A stretch of 64,000 bases of DNA from Margaritispora aquatica (GCA_007644065.1 VJWN01000004.1:1302001-1366000), one strand, 5' to 3'; positions 46,853 through 59,187 are shown, numbered from the stretch's first letter. The notes: generated by a model from the letters alone, not told the origin. Numbers and translations are program-made.

Positions 46853-47401
46853 CTACCATCCGCGAGACCGCATTTGCATCTGACGGCCAGGAGACACACT
46901 TTGTGGAGGACTGCTGAGCGAGTTTGGGTTGACGATCGGGATTGGGTTACGCATACGGGTCGCAGCAGGTTGGTGAAGTTTCAGTGCTGCTGGCTGGCTG
47001 TGATATGATGGCATGTGCGGGATAAAAGTCGAGTTGAGAGTGAAGTGCGAATCAGGAGAGACTTGGTGGGATTGTGGACTTGACTCCGGTGACCCACTTG
47101 ACTGCGAAGAACGATCCGATGAGCCAGAATTGTAGGATGCAGAGTCACTGTCAGCAACGAGGTTTGGACAGAATGCCATATCATCGTCGAGATCAAAGGA
47201 TCGTCCAGCTTCGAAGTACTGACGAAAGTTCGTCACCGCAACGGCTTCTTCCTCTTTCCTTACACTCCGGAACTGCTTGTGTGAGTTTTGCGACACACGC
47301 GGAGCTCTGCGACCACGACCGCTGTGGTGTGAAGACGACCCAGACTGCGCATTCACAGAGGTAGGGTGTGCGTGAGCATTGAAGTGATTGAAGAACGACA
47401 T
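46853..47401 (-). CDS. Short conserved ascomycete protein of unknown function
   Basis: A single exon of 182 residues starting MSFFNHFNAHAHPTS at the ATG at 47401. A basic Ser-rich start leads into RRAPRVSQNSHKQFRSVR, then the only ordered-looking block, VTNFRQYFEAGRSFDLDDDMAFCPNLV. The second half is Ser/Gln/Pro-rich, with LKLHQPAATRMRNPIPIVNP and a C-terminal VSPGRQMQMRSRGW. The FEAGRSFDLDDDxxFCP block and the LKLHQPAATR block look conserved in filamentous ascomycetes in my recollection, but no function is known to me. The spacious flanks suggest elaborate regulation. There is no signal peptide or membrane segment. Confidence 0.75.
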   Translation of the reverse strand: MSFFNHFNAHAHPTSVNAQSGSSSHHSGRGRRAPRVSQNSHKQFRSVRKEEEAVAVTNFRQYFEAGRSFDLDDDMAFCPNLVADSDSASYNSGSSDRSSQSSGSPESSPQSHQVSPDSHFTLNSTFIPHMPSYHSQPAALKLHQPAATRMRNPIPIVNPNSLSSPPQSVSPGRQMQMRSRGW

Positions 47402-50400
47402 TATCGGCTCATAAGGTGAGTTGGTTGGTCGATTTGGGTAGGATTTTGAATATTGCGGTCAGAGTTCGGTCAGGAAGTGGCCAAGTTTGTGGGATGAGCT
47501 GTGTAGATAGCTAGATAGAGCAATTGTTGATATTAATGGATATTCGGTGAGTTGATGGTGGTTGGAATGTTGACAAGATGTTGTTTTATCAGATGGAGTT
47601 GGAAGAGTTTCGGTGACTGAATATGGGTTGTGGTTGAATGAGGTTGGTTGAAGTTAATGAAGAGGCAGGGACGGAGGGGAAAAGCGAAGGGGATGGGAAG
47701 ACTGGCGAGCCTGAACGCCTGAACGCTTTGGCCGGGTTGACCTGAGCCCTGAGTGGTTAGTGGTTAGTGGTTAGTGGTTAGTGGTTAGTGGTTAGTGGTT
47801 GGCAGACTAGTGGTGTGTGGTGTGGTTAGCACGCTAAAGAGACGCTGGAGCTTCTGGTTTGCCACACGCTAGAAAGGCTTTCGCCTATTCAACCAACGGG
47901 GTGTCCGATCGTACGCCTCGCCTGGACTGGATTGGGAAGAAGTTGTTGAAATCCTTGAACAAATTAATCCTGGACAAATCCAAACAATCCAAACAATCAA
48001 TAGAAAAGTGTGGGCCTCATCCCCAGCGTCGTCTTTTGAAAAGATGGCGATCTCAAGAATCAATTGCTCGGGGAATCTCGGTTTGAAGGCAGAGTAACAT
48101 TCGATATCCTCTCGTGAATGTCTTTATGGAATTTTGATACTGATGAATTTTGACAGTTGCGGTCTTTTCATTCTTCATCTGAATCACTCCGGATCTTGTA
48201 CCTGTCACGACTGTCTCATCCAAGTCCTCTCACTCCTCGTGATCATAACAACATCGGGCTGTTCTCAGATGTACAATCCGATGTTGTTGTTTAGGGACTG
48301 CATCTGACGGACACCCCCCAAAACATCTGGAACTTGATCCAGCTAGGATGATCACCCCTCCTCTTGTCTTTCAAAACATCTCATTGGCGAGATCAACCGC
48401 CTGGAGCGACTCGAGTGGCAAACAACCTGTCGATTCACTCCAACATCCGCATAAAGCTTCCATCCTAGAGCCATCCCACCAGAATCTCAAACACCTCTCA
48501 CCCATCCCCATGCTTCAGCCACCACTTGCGTCAAAAAGATTAACCGCATGGTTATGGTTAAAAGTCTCGTTGCTGCGCTGCCACAGACGATGGTGATGAG
48601 AGAAAGGTGGACGTGGAAGGATGGACAACCAGGTGGGATGTCTAAATTTGAAGCACTGCATGTTGTGTGCATGATGAGGGCACAGCCATTTCGGTGTGGG
48701 GAACAAATAACTTGACGGCGGGCAATCAGCCTTCTCCTGCGGGCGCATGCTGCCGCAAGCCGGAAATGTCCAGGTGCTTTGGGAGGTGGACAAGTGTGCA
48801 TCCCAAGAGTCCATTGTTGATGGTGACACGGCTTCACCGCCAGTTTTCATACCCGCTTTGCTGCAGACTTTGCTTCCTATCATTCATTGGAACATCTTTC
48901 TTGACATTTCAGATGAGCGAGTGAGGCAATGAGACGGCGTTGGTCTGATGATGTTCCAATTGATCGTGTGTGATTGATTACTGCGATCTATGAACCGATT
49001 GTGTATGTCCTAGCCAGTCAATTGAGCTTTGTATCAAGATCCCTATGTGGGATGAAGCAGGCCAAGGCAGTTTGTCCGTTGTTTCAGCTGTTTGACAATC
49101 ATGGTTGTACGTAGTGAAAAGGCTTGTAGAACCATAAATCGGACGCTAGAAAATTCTAGGCCATCTTCAATCGAGACTCTAAACGAGAGTTTCAATGTCT
49201 GTGTGCAGTTTCCTACATAGCTTTGAAATCATTTCTTGCAAGTTCGAAGTGGTGAGGATATAACGTCTTGAGTACCAATGCAGACTTCCGAGTACCGACC
49301 TTTCTTGATGCTCAGGAACAGCACATTCGCTTGGAGGTAAAGTGTCCGAATTAGATATTTCAGAGATATGTGCAATATCCAAACCAAGTGATCAGTCTCT
49401 AAATTATTAGTAGATCGTGAGAAGATAGTCAATGATGTTTGAATGTTTTCAATGTCATAGATAGATGTCCTCGTAGAGTATATTCTAGTGATGTCCCTTT
49501 GAAAAACCTAGCAACTTCTCAGAAGAACTGCATCGTGGCCCTGCAAATTATCTATTCAACATCGGCATCAATTTCAGGGCACTTCAACATCTATCCTGTT
49601 TATTTCAACTCTTCCTTTGATAAAAATACTCTCCTCGGTGTCCAAACCAGAGCACAAGCGGGCTCTGGTTAATTTGAATCCATTTGATGCTAGAGTTGAT
49701 GCGATCGAAATTCATCTTGTCGTTTGCTCTCGCCCTTTATGTTAGAGTATTTGAAACAGTATCGTTAAAGTTGATGCTGTTCCTAGGCTTCGCTGAAAGA
49801 AGTTTCTCGGAGACCAAAGGAAAGGCAAAGAAAAGAGACAATATGCATCAAGTAGAGTCTATAGCTGCGGACAAGATATGTTCTAACTTCTCGACTTTCC
49901 TTCTCGATCGATCAGAATCCACAATACTTTTGTCGTCAAACCTCTCCATCTCCCCTCTAAGCATGATTGAGAAAAAGGGACTCAAAGAGCTAATGTAGAA
50001 GATAGAAGCGCAGGAAGGCAATTAGGTGTGAGAAGGAGCCGTGGTACTGTGCACAAGGATTCAATTTTAGATGACCTTCCCATCCACCTGGAAGAGCGAT
50101 CTTAAAACTTCCCATGTTTCTCACTTTCGACGAATACTGCTAACGATAACTCCCACAGGGATAAGACTAGATGCAAGCTGTTAAGTTTATCTTATGCTCG
50201 ATTTTAGCTGCACAGTGCTCGACATTTTCTCAAATGCCAGAACCCCCCGGGCTTGATCAACTTCTGATCATCAGGCACTGGTATTGACACCACTCTCTAG
50301 TGATATCGTAGGAGTTCTTGGAATATAGAGCATTGAGTTCGCTTGTGGATTCTCGATTTTCAAAGCATATGCTAAGCTATGAAGCACTACTAACACTTCC

Positions 50401-51647
50401 TTGGATTCGCGCATCCGAGCAAGACTGCAAACCAAAAGCTCCCAGCTTCAGCTAAAACAGTAAAGATTGAAGGGAGAAATAAATACGGGAAGTGCTTCTG
50501 CAAAGCGAGGTGGAAGACTTGGCCAGTCAGCAGCATGCCTGCTTCCATCTCGAATGTTATCACATTCTGCGGAAATCAACAATAATCACAAGCCATCAAT
50601 AAAAGAGGTAGGTGCTCTTCCGTACCACGATATCAGTGAATTCAGAGGTCTAATAACAGTACAGATCTGACAGGTGCTTGAGGTTGTTTGAATGTCGAAA
50701 ACCTTCCTGCTGCTTCAACCCTCGCTTCGACTTTGAGCATCGAACCCTTTGAAAAAGAAAAGGTAAAAACTCCTTGCAGGCCTACCGCAAACAGGTGGAC
50801 GCTCTGTGGTGGTTACTGGAATATAAAGAAGCCCTCCAGGATCCAAGAACAGATTCAATAGCTTCTCTGCATCTGTACGCAAAGACTGGATAGTGGCCAT
50901 GAGAGATTACCCTTCCGCATGAGCAGGACACATTCAAGATCTGCATCCTGCTAAGCGATGTTCTCAAAAAAGGAAAAGCTCTGCTGGATATCATCAAAGA
51001 AGGCTCAACTTGGAAACATAACTATTTTGGGCAAGTATTAAGTTACATTTGAAGACTACCCTGGGTGTCATAATTTCCTATGATTTTTCTTGATAGATGC
51101 ACTGACTTTGAACAGCATGCAAAGGAAATACACGATTCGCTTGATGCAATATCCCATGCAATTGGGAGTACTCTTTAGAAAGCTATATAGCTCCTTCGGG
51201 AGTGATCTCGAAATGTTTGCAGCTATTGTAGATGATACTCTGGCAGATGGTTGATCGTGAATCGTTTAGCACTGACCAGAATTTTTGAAACCCACATCGG
51301 GAGGTTGATGCATGCTGCAAAACTGATGGACCTGGACGGTTATGGAACTTCGGCGGAATTTGCTTGAGCAGCTCAAAACATCGGCTACAATCAAACACAG
51401 CAGCCATAACGAAACTTCATGCTAGTGCATAGAAGGTCCTCATTTGTTCAGGTAGGTTCATCCAACACTGCACATTCCCTTGTAAGATAAGTGTTGTCGA
51501 GTGATGACATGCTTGCTTACCACAAGGAGCAATAATATTGTAACTTGATCTGAGTTATCCATTTGTTCCGAGTGGAGAACACGATCGAGAATATCAAAAG
51601 TCCAGGCCATGAGCATTTCTTGTTTAGTGCCATGCGTGTTTGTTTGC
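47402..51647. other. Long gene-free region
   Basis: About 4.2 kb with no supported gene. The left kilobase is the promoter and leader of the gene at 47401 and includes a heptamer array. Open frames at 48348-48924 and 49439-49998 have no protein-like composition. The minus strand at 50700-51400 gives scattered Cys-rich fragments broken by stops, too weak to call a pseudogene. The whole stretch could be degraded sequence. Confidence 0.5.
47753..47801. repeat. Heptanucleotide tandem array (GTGGTTA)n
   Basis: Six perfect GTGGTTA units and one with a final G, about 350 bases upstream of the start codon at 47401 on the minus strand. It lies in the promoter region of that gene. Confidence 0.92.
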
Positions 51648-52658
51648 TTATTTGTCCAGTCCTCTTGCTTTGACAAATCGATTGATCTGCTCTCTTGCAA
51701 GTTTTTCATTGTAATATTCCTGGGCTTCATAAAAGGATATGAGCTCCTGAGTACAATCCACAATGGCTTCAATATCAATATTACTTTCGGCAAGCCAATT
51801 TGCTAGTTTTTGAATCTTTGATCTCGGTCCAGCAGCTTGCTTCTCATTGCTGGGCTTTTGCCCAACTGACATAAGAGCTGATTGTGCCGCACTCGCGATA
51901 CTACTCGCAGAAGAGCCAGCGGACTGTACTCCTGTTGTATTTGGTCGAAGTACGAGGGCAAGTAAGATTGCCATGATTGCTATGATGTGCGGCGCGAAGA
52001 GCAGTGGCATATCAGTCATATAGTGATCATTGATGATGGACCAAGCCAATGCGGATTCCTCTTGAGTGAGTGAGAACAGTGTTTGAAGGGAAGTGAGACT
52101 TCTATATGGGTGATGAATGATCATCTGTGAGCTCATTTCAGATATAAGGAAGAATTCGCACTCTCCTAACTTGCTTGTATCGTTCATGAAGTAATCTGGA
52201 CAGAATCAGCATAGCTAATTTTGTGGGGAGAAACACCAACCAGGCCATATCGTTCGACCTTCTCCTGCTACTAGTCTGATATGATGCGGGCATTCTTCCA
52301 TCTTACATGCCAGATAGACAGCAGTTGCAACAACCAAATATGGATTTGTCCGTCTGATCTCGACCTTGAGATAGAACCTTCGCAGGTAAAGCTGAGCCGT
52401 TGCCATCGCTTGCTGTCGTACACCCAAGCGTTTCCCGAGTCGAGCGACTTCTACATGTCTTCAGCTCGTGTCTGGGTATAGCAAAGCATAAAGCTTACGC
52501 TGATTGAGGTATATGCTTAGGTATCTTATTTGCGGAAGAGGGTACATTTGTACTAGGTTTTGGTCTTCATCTTCGAGCTTTGCACGCATTTCCTCCAATT
52601 CTTGTCGAGTGAATTGCCAGTTCTTCCGCTGTGTCGATTCCCAGTAATTGGCAGCCAT
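51648..52658 (-). CDS. ssn8: Cyclin C, Mediator kinase-module cyclin (Ssn8/Srb11)
   Basis: Three exons on the minus strand (52658-52499, 52450-52241, 52195-51648) give 305 residues, with introns of 48 and 45 nt. The protein starts [21 protein letters not shown], the cyclin C signature, and reads through [20 protein letters not shown] into the first cyclin fold with [18 protein letters not shown]. The second fold holds [18 protein letters not shown] and the helix [20 protein letters not shown] short insert (residues about 220-265) is Ser/Ala-rich. Cyclin C pairs with CDK8/Ssn3 in the Mediator kinase module to regulate RNA polymerase II transcription. The second donor, GTTGGT, is weak but the only one that keeps the frame ([11 protein letters not shown]). 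Confidence 0.94.
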
Positions 52659-53103
52659 CGTATCGGAATCTTGTCGTCGATTGGTTCTTCTGCTCCTTGG
52701 TGTTCGTAATGTCTTAGTGCTGGTGGTCAAGTATCGAGAATGGAATGTTACATGACCGCACGCAGAGAGGTTATGTCGCACTAGATAGTGTCTGACATAC
52801 AAATTAAATCACCTCGGATGACCTCAGTTCTATGTTCAAAGCTGTCTCGAGGCACAAGGCTCGGGTAATTATTGATCCGTTACGAACCTTCATCCTAGCT
52901 CTGAGTGACGGATGATGTGCGGCATCAATCTGGTTCTATCTCGAAATCCGAGTTTCTTATCCGAATATCTTCTTTACCCAACGACAACCTCAGACTCGGG
53001 CGAGGAAAAACGACCTGCTTCTGCGAGTATGTTCGACACATTACTCCATCGATAGCGACCAATAATCGTTCACCTGCTGTGATTCTCCATACAACATAGA
53101 CGA
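52659..53103. promoter_or_regulatory. Divergent promoter, cyclin C / mitochondrial carrier
   Basis: 445 bases between two divergent start codons. An in-frame non-ATG extension of the cyclin frame reaches 52802 but has no conserved residues. No defined motif is recognised. Confidence 0.5.
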
Positions 53104-55401
53104 ATGAATAAGCCTCATAAACCTCCAATTATTACGACCTCCAACATGGATGTTCCTGAGAGCCAGAATAGCCGCGATGCTCGTATTGAACAGCTTTGGC
53201 TCAAGTTGGATCCAGAAAAAAAGGGTGAGCTGGACTTGCAGGGTTTGCAGAAGGGATTGAGTCGCATTGATCATCGTATGTATCTTTCCCCTCATCGGCC
53301 TGCATTTTCTGATAGTCGCACAGCTCTGAAGAACGCCAACGAACTACTGAAGGAAGTTATCAAATCTATGGACAAGAACGGCGATGAGGTGATACAATAT
53401 GAAGGTAACGAACCTTCAATTTGCGTGAACAATTACCGCGAGCCTCGACTGATCCAGAGTACCATACAGAATTTCGCACATTCGTTGAGCAGACAGAGAA
53501 GGAGTTACTGGCGCTATTCATATCAATTGATAGAGATCAGAATGGCAAGGTTGACAAGAGCGATTTGAGAGCTGCATTCAAGACATCGGGCCTGGCAGTA
53601 CCAGATTCCAAGCTAGATCAATTCTTTTCCGAGGTTGATCACAACCACGACGTGAGCAGTAATCTACCTTTTGCCTGGCACAACTGACAGAATATCCCAG
53701 GGTTTCATTACTTTCTCTGAATGGCGGTACGTATTTATCCGACTTGTTATATTGCTTAGTTGCTTCGTTCTTCGAGGACATTGAGTCTGGCTGCCAATGG
53801 TTCTCAAGAACCAATATTTCTCATTGCAGCGACTTTTGGTGCTGAACTTTTCTAACTTTTCATAGAAACTTTTTACTTTTTATTCCAACGCACACTGGAC
53901 CACCTTTGAAGGCAGTCTTGTCCTATTATTCATCTGCGCTCAAGCTCAACTCTGAGGGCGATACTTCCATCAGCGAAGATACTCTAGAAGGACTAGGTAC
54001 AGCACCTCTTCTCCTTAATGTTCTATTTGGAGCTATTATAAAGCTCGCGCAACCCATACCGTCAAAACCCACTCCAAACTTTATAGGCTATCCAGTCGAT
54101 TCTTCTGCAAATATTATCGAGATGGCAGCAACTGCAAGTAATCCTGTGGCAGTCACCGACGAATTCGCACGCGAGAATAGCATCAACCAACATGTCAAAG
54201 AGGCACACACAACTACACCTGACGATCAGGATCACCAAATGATGGATCGGGATATCACCGAGATACTTGCGGATATGAGGAAGAATTTTTCGCTGACAGA
54301 CTGTCTTCCTGATTCAGGCTACTTCATTGCTGGCGCGGTAGCCGGTGTTGTGTCAAGAACCGCAACAGCTCCTCTCGATCGTTTGAAGGTCTACCTGATT
54401 GCGAATGTTGGCGATGGTAAATCACCTGCTGCAGTTGCGAAGGAGGCTGGTATTAAAGCCGCTGGAAGAACCTTAGGCAAACCACTCATTGATGCATCTC
54501 TCGACTTGTGGCGTTCTGGTGGTTTTAGAAACCTGTTTGTTGGTAAGATAACCTGAGATGTACCATTTGATCTGTACTAAATTGCCCAGGTAACGGATTA
54601 AACGTACTAAAAGTCATGCCTGAATCAGCTATCAAATTTGGATTTTATGAATTTGCCAAGAGAGGTTTCGCGCAAATGGAAGGTCACGCAGATCCCAAGA
54701 ACATCAGTCCAATATCAAAATTCCTTGCTGGTGGCTTTGGTGGCACAATCTCACAGTGAGTTTGATTGTATTTGGCAACGTTCGATATCTGACTGTTATA
54801 GATTATTCGTTTATCCACTGGATACTCTAAAGTTCAGGTATGTTTTGGTCTTTGTGATGTAGAAAAAGGCTAATTGGTTGTCAGAATGCAATGTGAATCA
54901 GTCAAGGGTGGTCCTCGTGGAGGTGCCTTGATCTCTTCCACCTTCAAAGGAATGTGCCGCCAAGGCCTTATAAAGACATCATATCGAGGTTTATCCATGG
55001 GTCTCCTCGGCATGTTTCCTTATGCTGCCATCGACCTTAGTACATTCGAGTACTTGAAGGGCGTACTTACGAGGCACAACGCAAGAGTCTTGGGGTGTGA
55101 TGAGAATGATGCCCTCCCTGGAGCACTCGCTACTGGCGCTATCGGGGCATGTTCTGGATCCTTTGGAGCGACTGTGGTTTATCCAATCAATCTTCTGCGC
55201 ACTCGATTACAGGCACAGGGCACAGTTCTTCATCCTCCAACTTACACAGGCATATGGGATGTTTTCAGAACGACCGTCAAAAATGAAGGAACCAGGGGAC
55301 TTTTCAAAGGTCTCACACCAAATCTGTTGAAGGTTGTTCCGGCTGTCAGCATTACATATGTTGCTTATGAGAATACTAAGAAGGTTTTGAACCTTCATTG
55401 A
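53104..55401 (+). CDS. SAL1: Calcium-regulated mitochondrial ATP-Mg/Pi carrier (Sal1/SCaMC type)
   Basis: Eight exons (53104-53275, 53324-53404, 53458-53651, 53701-53726, 53866-54542, 54590-54755, 54802-54837, 54885-55401) give 622 residues, all junctions in phase, including a 26-nt and a 36-nt exon. Four EF-hand-like loops lie in the first 160 residues: a weak DPEKKGELD, then DKNGDEVIQYEE, the canonical DRDQNGKVDKSD, and DHNHDGFITFSE formed across a splice. After a linker come three carrier repeats with signatures PLDRLK, PLDTLKF and PINLLRTRLQ, and inner-membrane helices such as YFIAGAVAGVVSRTATA. The family exchanges ATP-Mg for phosphate across the inner membrane in response to cytosolic calcium. 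The second ATG at codon 15 is an alternative start. Confidence 0.94.
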
Positions 55402-56589
55402 GACATCAATTGATGGTCAACCCACAGCACTATTCGACATATAACCATTGTACATCAGCTCAGCGGATCTTCAGGGGAGAAATTCTGCTGCAGCAAATCT
55501 TATCAGTTGCATAGCCGGCCATATCTGCTGGTGATTTCTCGGCGATGGACATATAAGGGCAGGTGGCACACTGCACAGCATTAAGCGTCGGCGCACTCAT
55601 TTGAATTTTTTTTTTTGGTTTACCATCTGGGCCGCGGCGTTCGGATACCCAGGTACAACATTTACCGATTTGCTGTCTCATAGATGGAAGAATATTACGG
55701 TTACATTCAGCAAAGTAGCGAGCGGCCTGAATACGGTGGATAGACGAAATGAGGCTTTAGGAAAATATGGACTAGTAGTGTCATGGCTTCTCTGCAGACC
55801 TAGATGCGTATGCATAGGTTGAGTTCTTGGGTGGTTTATTGTGGTTGTGGTATGCATGGCGTGGAGTGGTAGATAATACTTTACTTTAGCCTTTGTTTAC
55901 AGCACCAAGCTGCTACAATTGCTTGCTGCCGGTACTAATAAATCGCGATGAAGTAATCTGTGTGCCTGTGTTTGATGTGATATGCTCTTCGGTGTTGTGT
56001 GAAGCTTAAGTTGTACAATTCCCAATGTTTTAGCTGAGATTAGAGATAATTGGTAAGTTTGTGAGGAAAGGTTGCACACTCTCACAACCAGGTCCAAGGA
56101 AGAAGGCAGATTTACCGAAACATGTAAGCTTTCAATGTGTACATCTGTGAGTATTCAATACTCGCCACCGACCGGGATGCTCTTTGGCATTGTGTAGGTT
56201 TTTCTGGAAGATTGGCAGCCAAAGTGATAGATTAGCATACACATTTGCCTATAGGTAAGTCTTACCTTGGGTTCACTTCATGTGCAGTGAAGCTGTGTTT
56301 GCTGTGGACACTGCATCGCGAGCGGGACCCCCGTGTCTTAATCTCTTTTGGTCAATTGTATGGCGGTTTGTAGCTAGAATTGAGCTGGGATGGGATAAGC
56401 TGGTCTTGGTGCTTGCTTTGTGCAAGATAGGTATGTGAGATTGCTATATTGGGGGGAGAGATGGTCTTCTTAGATCTAAATCTTTTGTCAAGTGGCTCGA
56501 GTATGAAGGATCTTGCAAGCGGGGGATATTGCTGCCAGAGGAGACGAGAGAAGGAGGGGCGGTGGTAATGTCCAGCACAATCCTCGCTT
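55402..56589. other. Intergenic left of the inverted repeat
   Basis: About 1.2 kb. The first 400 bases are carrier-gene 3' flank with a T-run near 55607-55618. No coding sequence is supported, and the rest has no recognised feature. Confidence 0.45.
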
Positions 56590-57965
56590 AGCTACCTTGA
56601 TATAATCACTGCTAGCTTTTTCAGTCATCGTCCCAAAAAGAAGATGTCGCTTTAAATGACTGGTGGCTCAATGGTTAGGTAAGTAACCCCAATCTCCAAT
56701 CTGTCAAAACCTTTACCGCATCTAGTGCCGTGGGTCCTTTGGGTCCTCACTTCTGAAGTTAAAAATCTGGTCGCATGCAATGTACCCTTTGAGTGGTCAG
56801 GGGCATGTGCATTAAGTTTTTCAGAAGTGATGATTCAAAGCATCTATATAAATCAACTGATTCAATCAATCATGTACTTTGCACAACCAATTTTTTGATA
56901 CCTTTTTGCCGATTTTTCTGGTTCGCGCCGTTTTGGTTAAACTCCAAAACCTAGATAATCTGCGACCGAGTTTTCTTCCTTTATAGCGTGTTACTTGAAA
57001 GTTCTAGACGCGTTAATGAGAAGGAATAGGTTTTGGTATTTAATGCCCCGAATTAATGAGAAATAGCTAGCCTGTAATCGCCTCGAAAGCCGTTTTACCA
57101 AGTATCTTTTGTCAACCCGGGGAGTTCCACATCAAGAAGACTTTGTCTGTTTCAAGCCATTGAAAGAGCAATACTACACATCATTGTATTATAAATTGGG
57201 TATGGACTGTATGGCAGCGTCAGAGCCTACAGAACTAAGGGTTATTGACTAATGCTCATACCTAGGTAAGGATATACGCAACTACACTAGACGCGCAAGC
57301 TGTCATCACTTCTTCGGTATGAAGTAAGCTCGATAATCTAGGTACACGACATAGTGTTTTCATGGAAGCGATATCAAGATTTTGCAAACTATGCCATCTT
57401 CGGGTGAGATGTGTTAGTTTTGGGAGGCAGATGCCAGCATTGTCGAGTGTAGATTTCTTCATAGCATTATCTTCCTACAAAACAACACCAGCTTCTGGAT
57501 ATGTAGCAAGCATTCAATCATCCACAATATCGCTGTAAAATCAACTTGTCCATGCAGGCCTTTATGTCAAATAGTCGAATGTTAGATGTCGGACAAAGAA
57601 AATGTACTAATATAGACGGACTGTTCACCAAGAGACCTCCCCGAGGCAAGAGACTTGCCCAACAAAGCTGGAAAATATGTTGTGTACAAAGTTATTGTGT
57701 TTTTTGGGGGGTGTATGCTTTGAACCTTTCAATTCTGACTGACTTCTTACCTGTTACCCCTGATCATCTCAAAGAGTCTTTGTAACAACCAGATTTTCAA
57801 TTTCAAAAGGGAGGACCCAAAGGACCACGGCACTAGATGTGGTTGACTGTTTCGATTTGTGGGACTAGAAGACGAACCTTACCATTCAGCCACCCGTGTC
57901 CAAAGACACTTCTTCTGGAGATTATGGGGTGTCTGGACTGATTATATGAAGACAGCGAACTTCAC
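56590..57965. mobile_element. Long diverged inverted repeat, probable decayed DNA element
   Basis: Two arms read as reverse complements of each other. The best-matching cores are 56719-56771 and 57789-57838, about 90 percent identical by eye with one gap, and the four mismatches seen are three transitions and one transversion. Weaker matching continues outward to about 56590 and 57965 (shared TGATTATAT near both ends) and inward past 56850 and 57690. The arms are therefore about 270 bases or more around a centre of roughly 800. No transposase frame is visible inside, and I could not fix a target-site duplication. A non-autonomous foldback or MITE-like element, or an inverted pair of one repeat, would fit. 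The exact borders are uncertain. Confidence 0.65.
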
Positions 57966-58447
57966 AACATTACGCTTTAATTTTGATGGAATGGAAAGCT
58001 TAGGGAATATCTGCGAACATTGAATTGACCAGAGATCCCAATACCTGGTATCCTGAATCAAGTCTGTCTTGAAGGCATTTTACATTGTTGGTTGAGAGGT
58101 GAAGTAGTTGATGATCATATGACCGTCGGTGTGTGCTGGCAAGTATCTCAGCATTCACCTAAAAATCTTGCAGATGGAGGCATTGATGCTATATATGAAG
58201 CCGTCACCATATCCAATGAGCAGCCAACTTTCCATATCAAGCCAACTCTTCAAAATTGCCCAAGCTCTTTCCAAGTGCAATCATAATCAGATGATATCTA
58301 ATATCTTCAGTTGAGTATTAGTGGAGGCATAGAAAGCCACAGAAACCCTCTCATTATATGCCTAATGTATGGCTTGTGATACACAAACATATCACCTCTG
58401 AACTAACTAAGCGCAAAGGGGTATCCCAAACCAGCAACTCCGTCAAA
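57966..58447. other. Intergenic right of the inverted repeat
   Basis: About 480 bases, AT-rich, ending at the 3' end of the minus-strand membrane protein gene. The gene could extend a little into this stretch if a terminal intron begins at the GTGAGC at its end. Nothing else was seen. Confidence 0.4.
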
Positions 58448-59187
58448 TCATGTCAAAAATCCGCTCACCATCTCCTGACCGTTTGGACCGGCAGCTACAC
58501 TACCCGTTCTTTTCAAGAAGCACATCAAGTTTCTTTCCGTATTAATGCTGTTCATTACCCAAGTTGCTCCCATACAACTGCTTGCAGCTGCAGTCACCTT
58601 GGTTGAGTTTGCATTGAAAGATGCACACAGGTCTAAACAAGCATGAACACTTGTTGCCAGAGTCCCAGGTGCATTGAGATTAGGGTCTGCGTTTGAGACA
58701 AAGAGAAGATCTGTGTCGCAGCGAATGATGAACTTGGCTGACGAAATAGATGAGGTGTAGGTAGTGAGGTTAGAAACTGGACAGCCAGCGACGTTTGTAG
58801 TGATTGTACTTGTCGCTGTAGCGGCTGATATTGTAGTTGTCACAGTAGCCGTGGAAAGTGTACTATGATATTTGTTAGTCTTGTTGCTACTGCGGATATA
58901 TTGACCGACCCATTGGTTTGTGTGGCTTGTGTGGACCACTTCTTCTTTGTCGCCGCAATTGCAACTCCAGCTCCTATTCCACCTCCTATCAGAAACAGCA
59001 ATATTGTCACAACCCAAAATGTCGTCACAGGAACACCACTTGATCGCTTGCCTGGTGACGTCTTTTCTATAGAAGTCGATTGTGGTGAGCCCAAAAAACG
59101 CTGCCTAGCAAGTTCCTTCTCTGATTGAGGAACTACTTCGAGCGTGGCATAATTAGGTACAGCTTCAGGAGCGTCGTCATACGCCAT
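58448..59187 (-). CDS. Single-pass membrane protein with Cys-containing exterior domain
   Basis: Two exons on the minus strand (59187-58910, 58862-58448) with a 47-nt intron give 230 residues. The donor is the unusual GTCGGT, the only choice that joins the frames (QTNGTLSTATVT). Residues 1-52 are a soluble N-terminus, 53-79 a membrane helix (TTFWVVTILLFLIGGGIG and on), and a Thr-rich spacer follows. A C-terminal domain carries paired cysteines (VAGCPVSN, FIIRCDTD, ACLDLCASF, SSCMGATWV, NLMCFLK), a pattern like the PAN/apple-like exteriors of many fungal surface proteins. It probably faces outward at the plasma membrane or wall. The function is unknown. A further 3' exon is possible. Confidence 0.75.

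Noticed and set aside
47753..47801. Interstitial telomere-like repeat
   Set aside because: The unit is GTGGTTA, not the fungal telomere unit TTAGGG, and the array is only seven units long.
50640..51440. Minus-strand Cys-containing fragments (CFELLKQIPPKF, ILNVSCSCG) reminding of AflR-type regulator domains
   Set aside because: The fragments are out of frame with each other, separated by many stops and more widely spaced than in the family. No zinc cluster is nearby. Too weak for a pseudogene call without a profile search.
56650..56760. Possible tRNA gene in the inverted repeat
   Set aside because: Only an A-box-like stretch is present. I could not fold an acceptor stem, anticodon arm and T-arm at the right distances.
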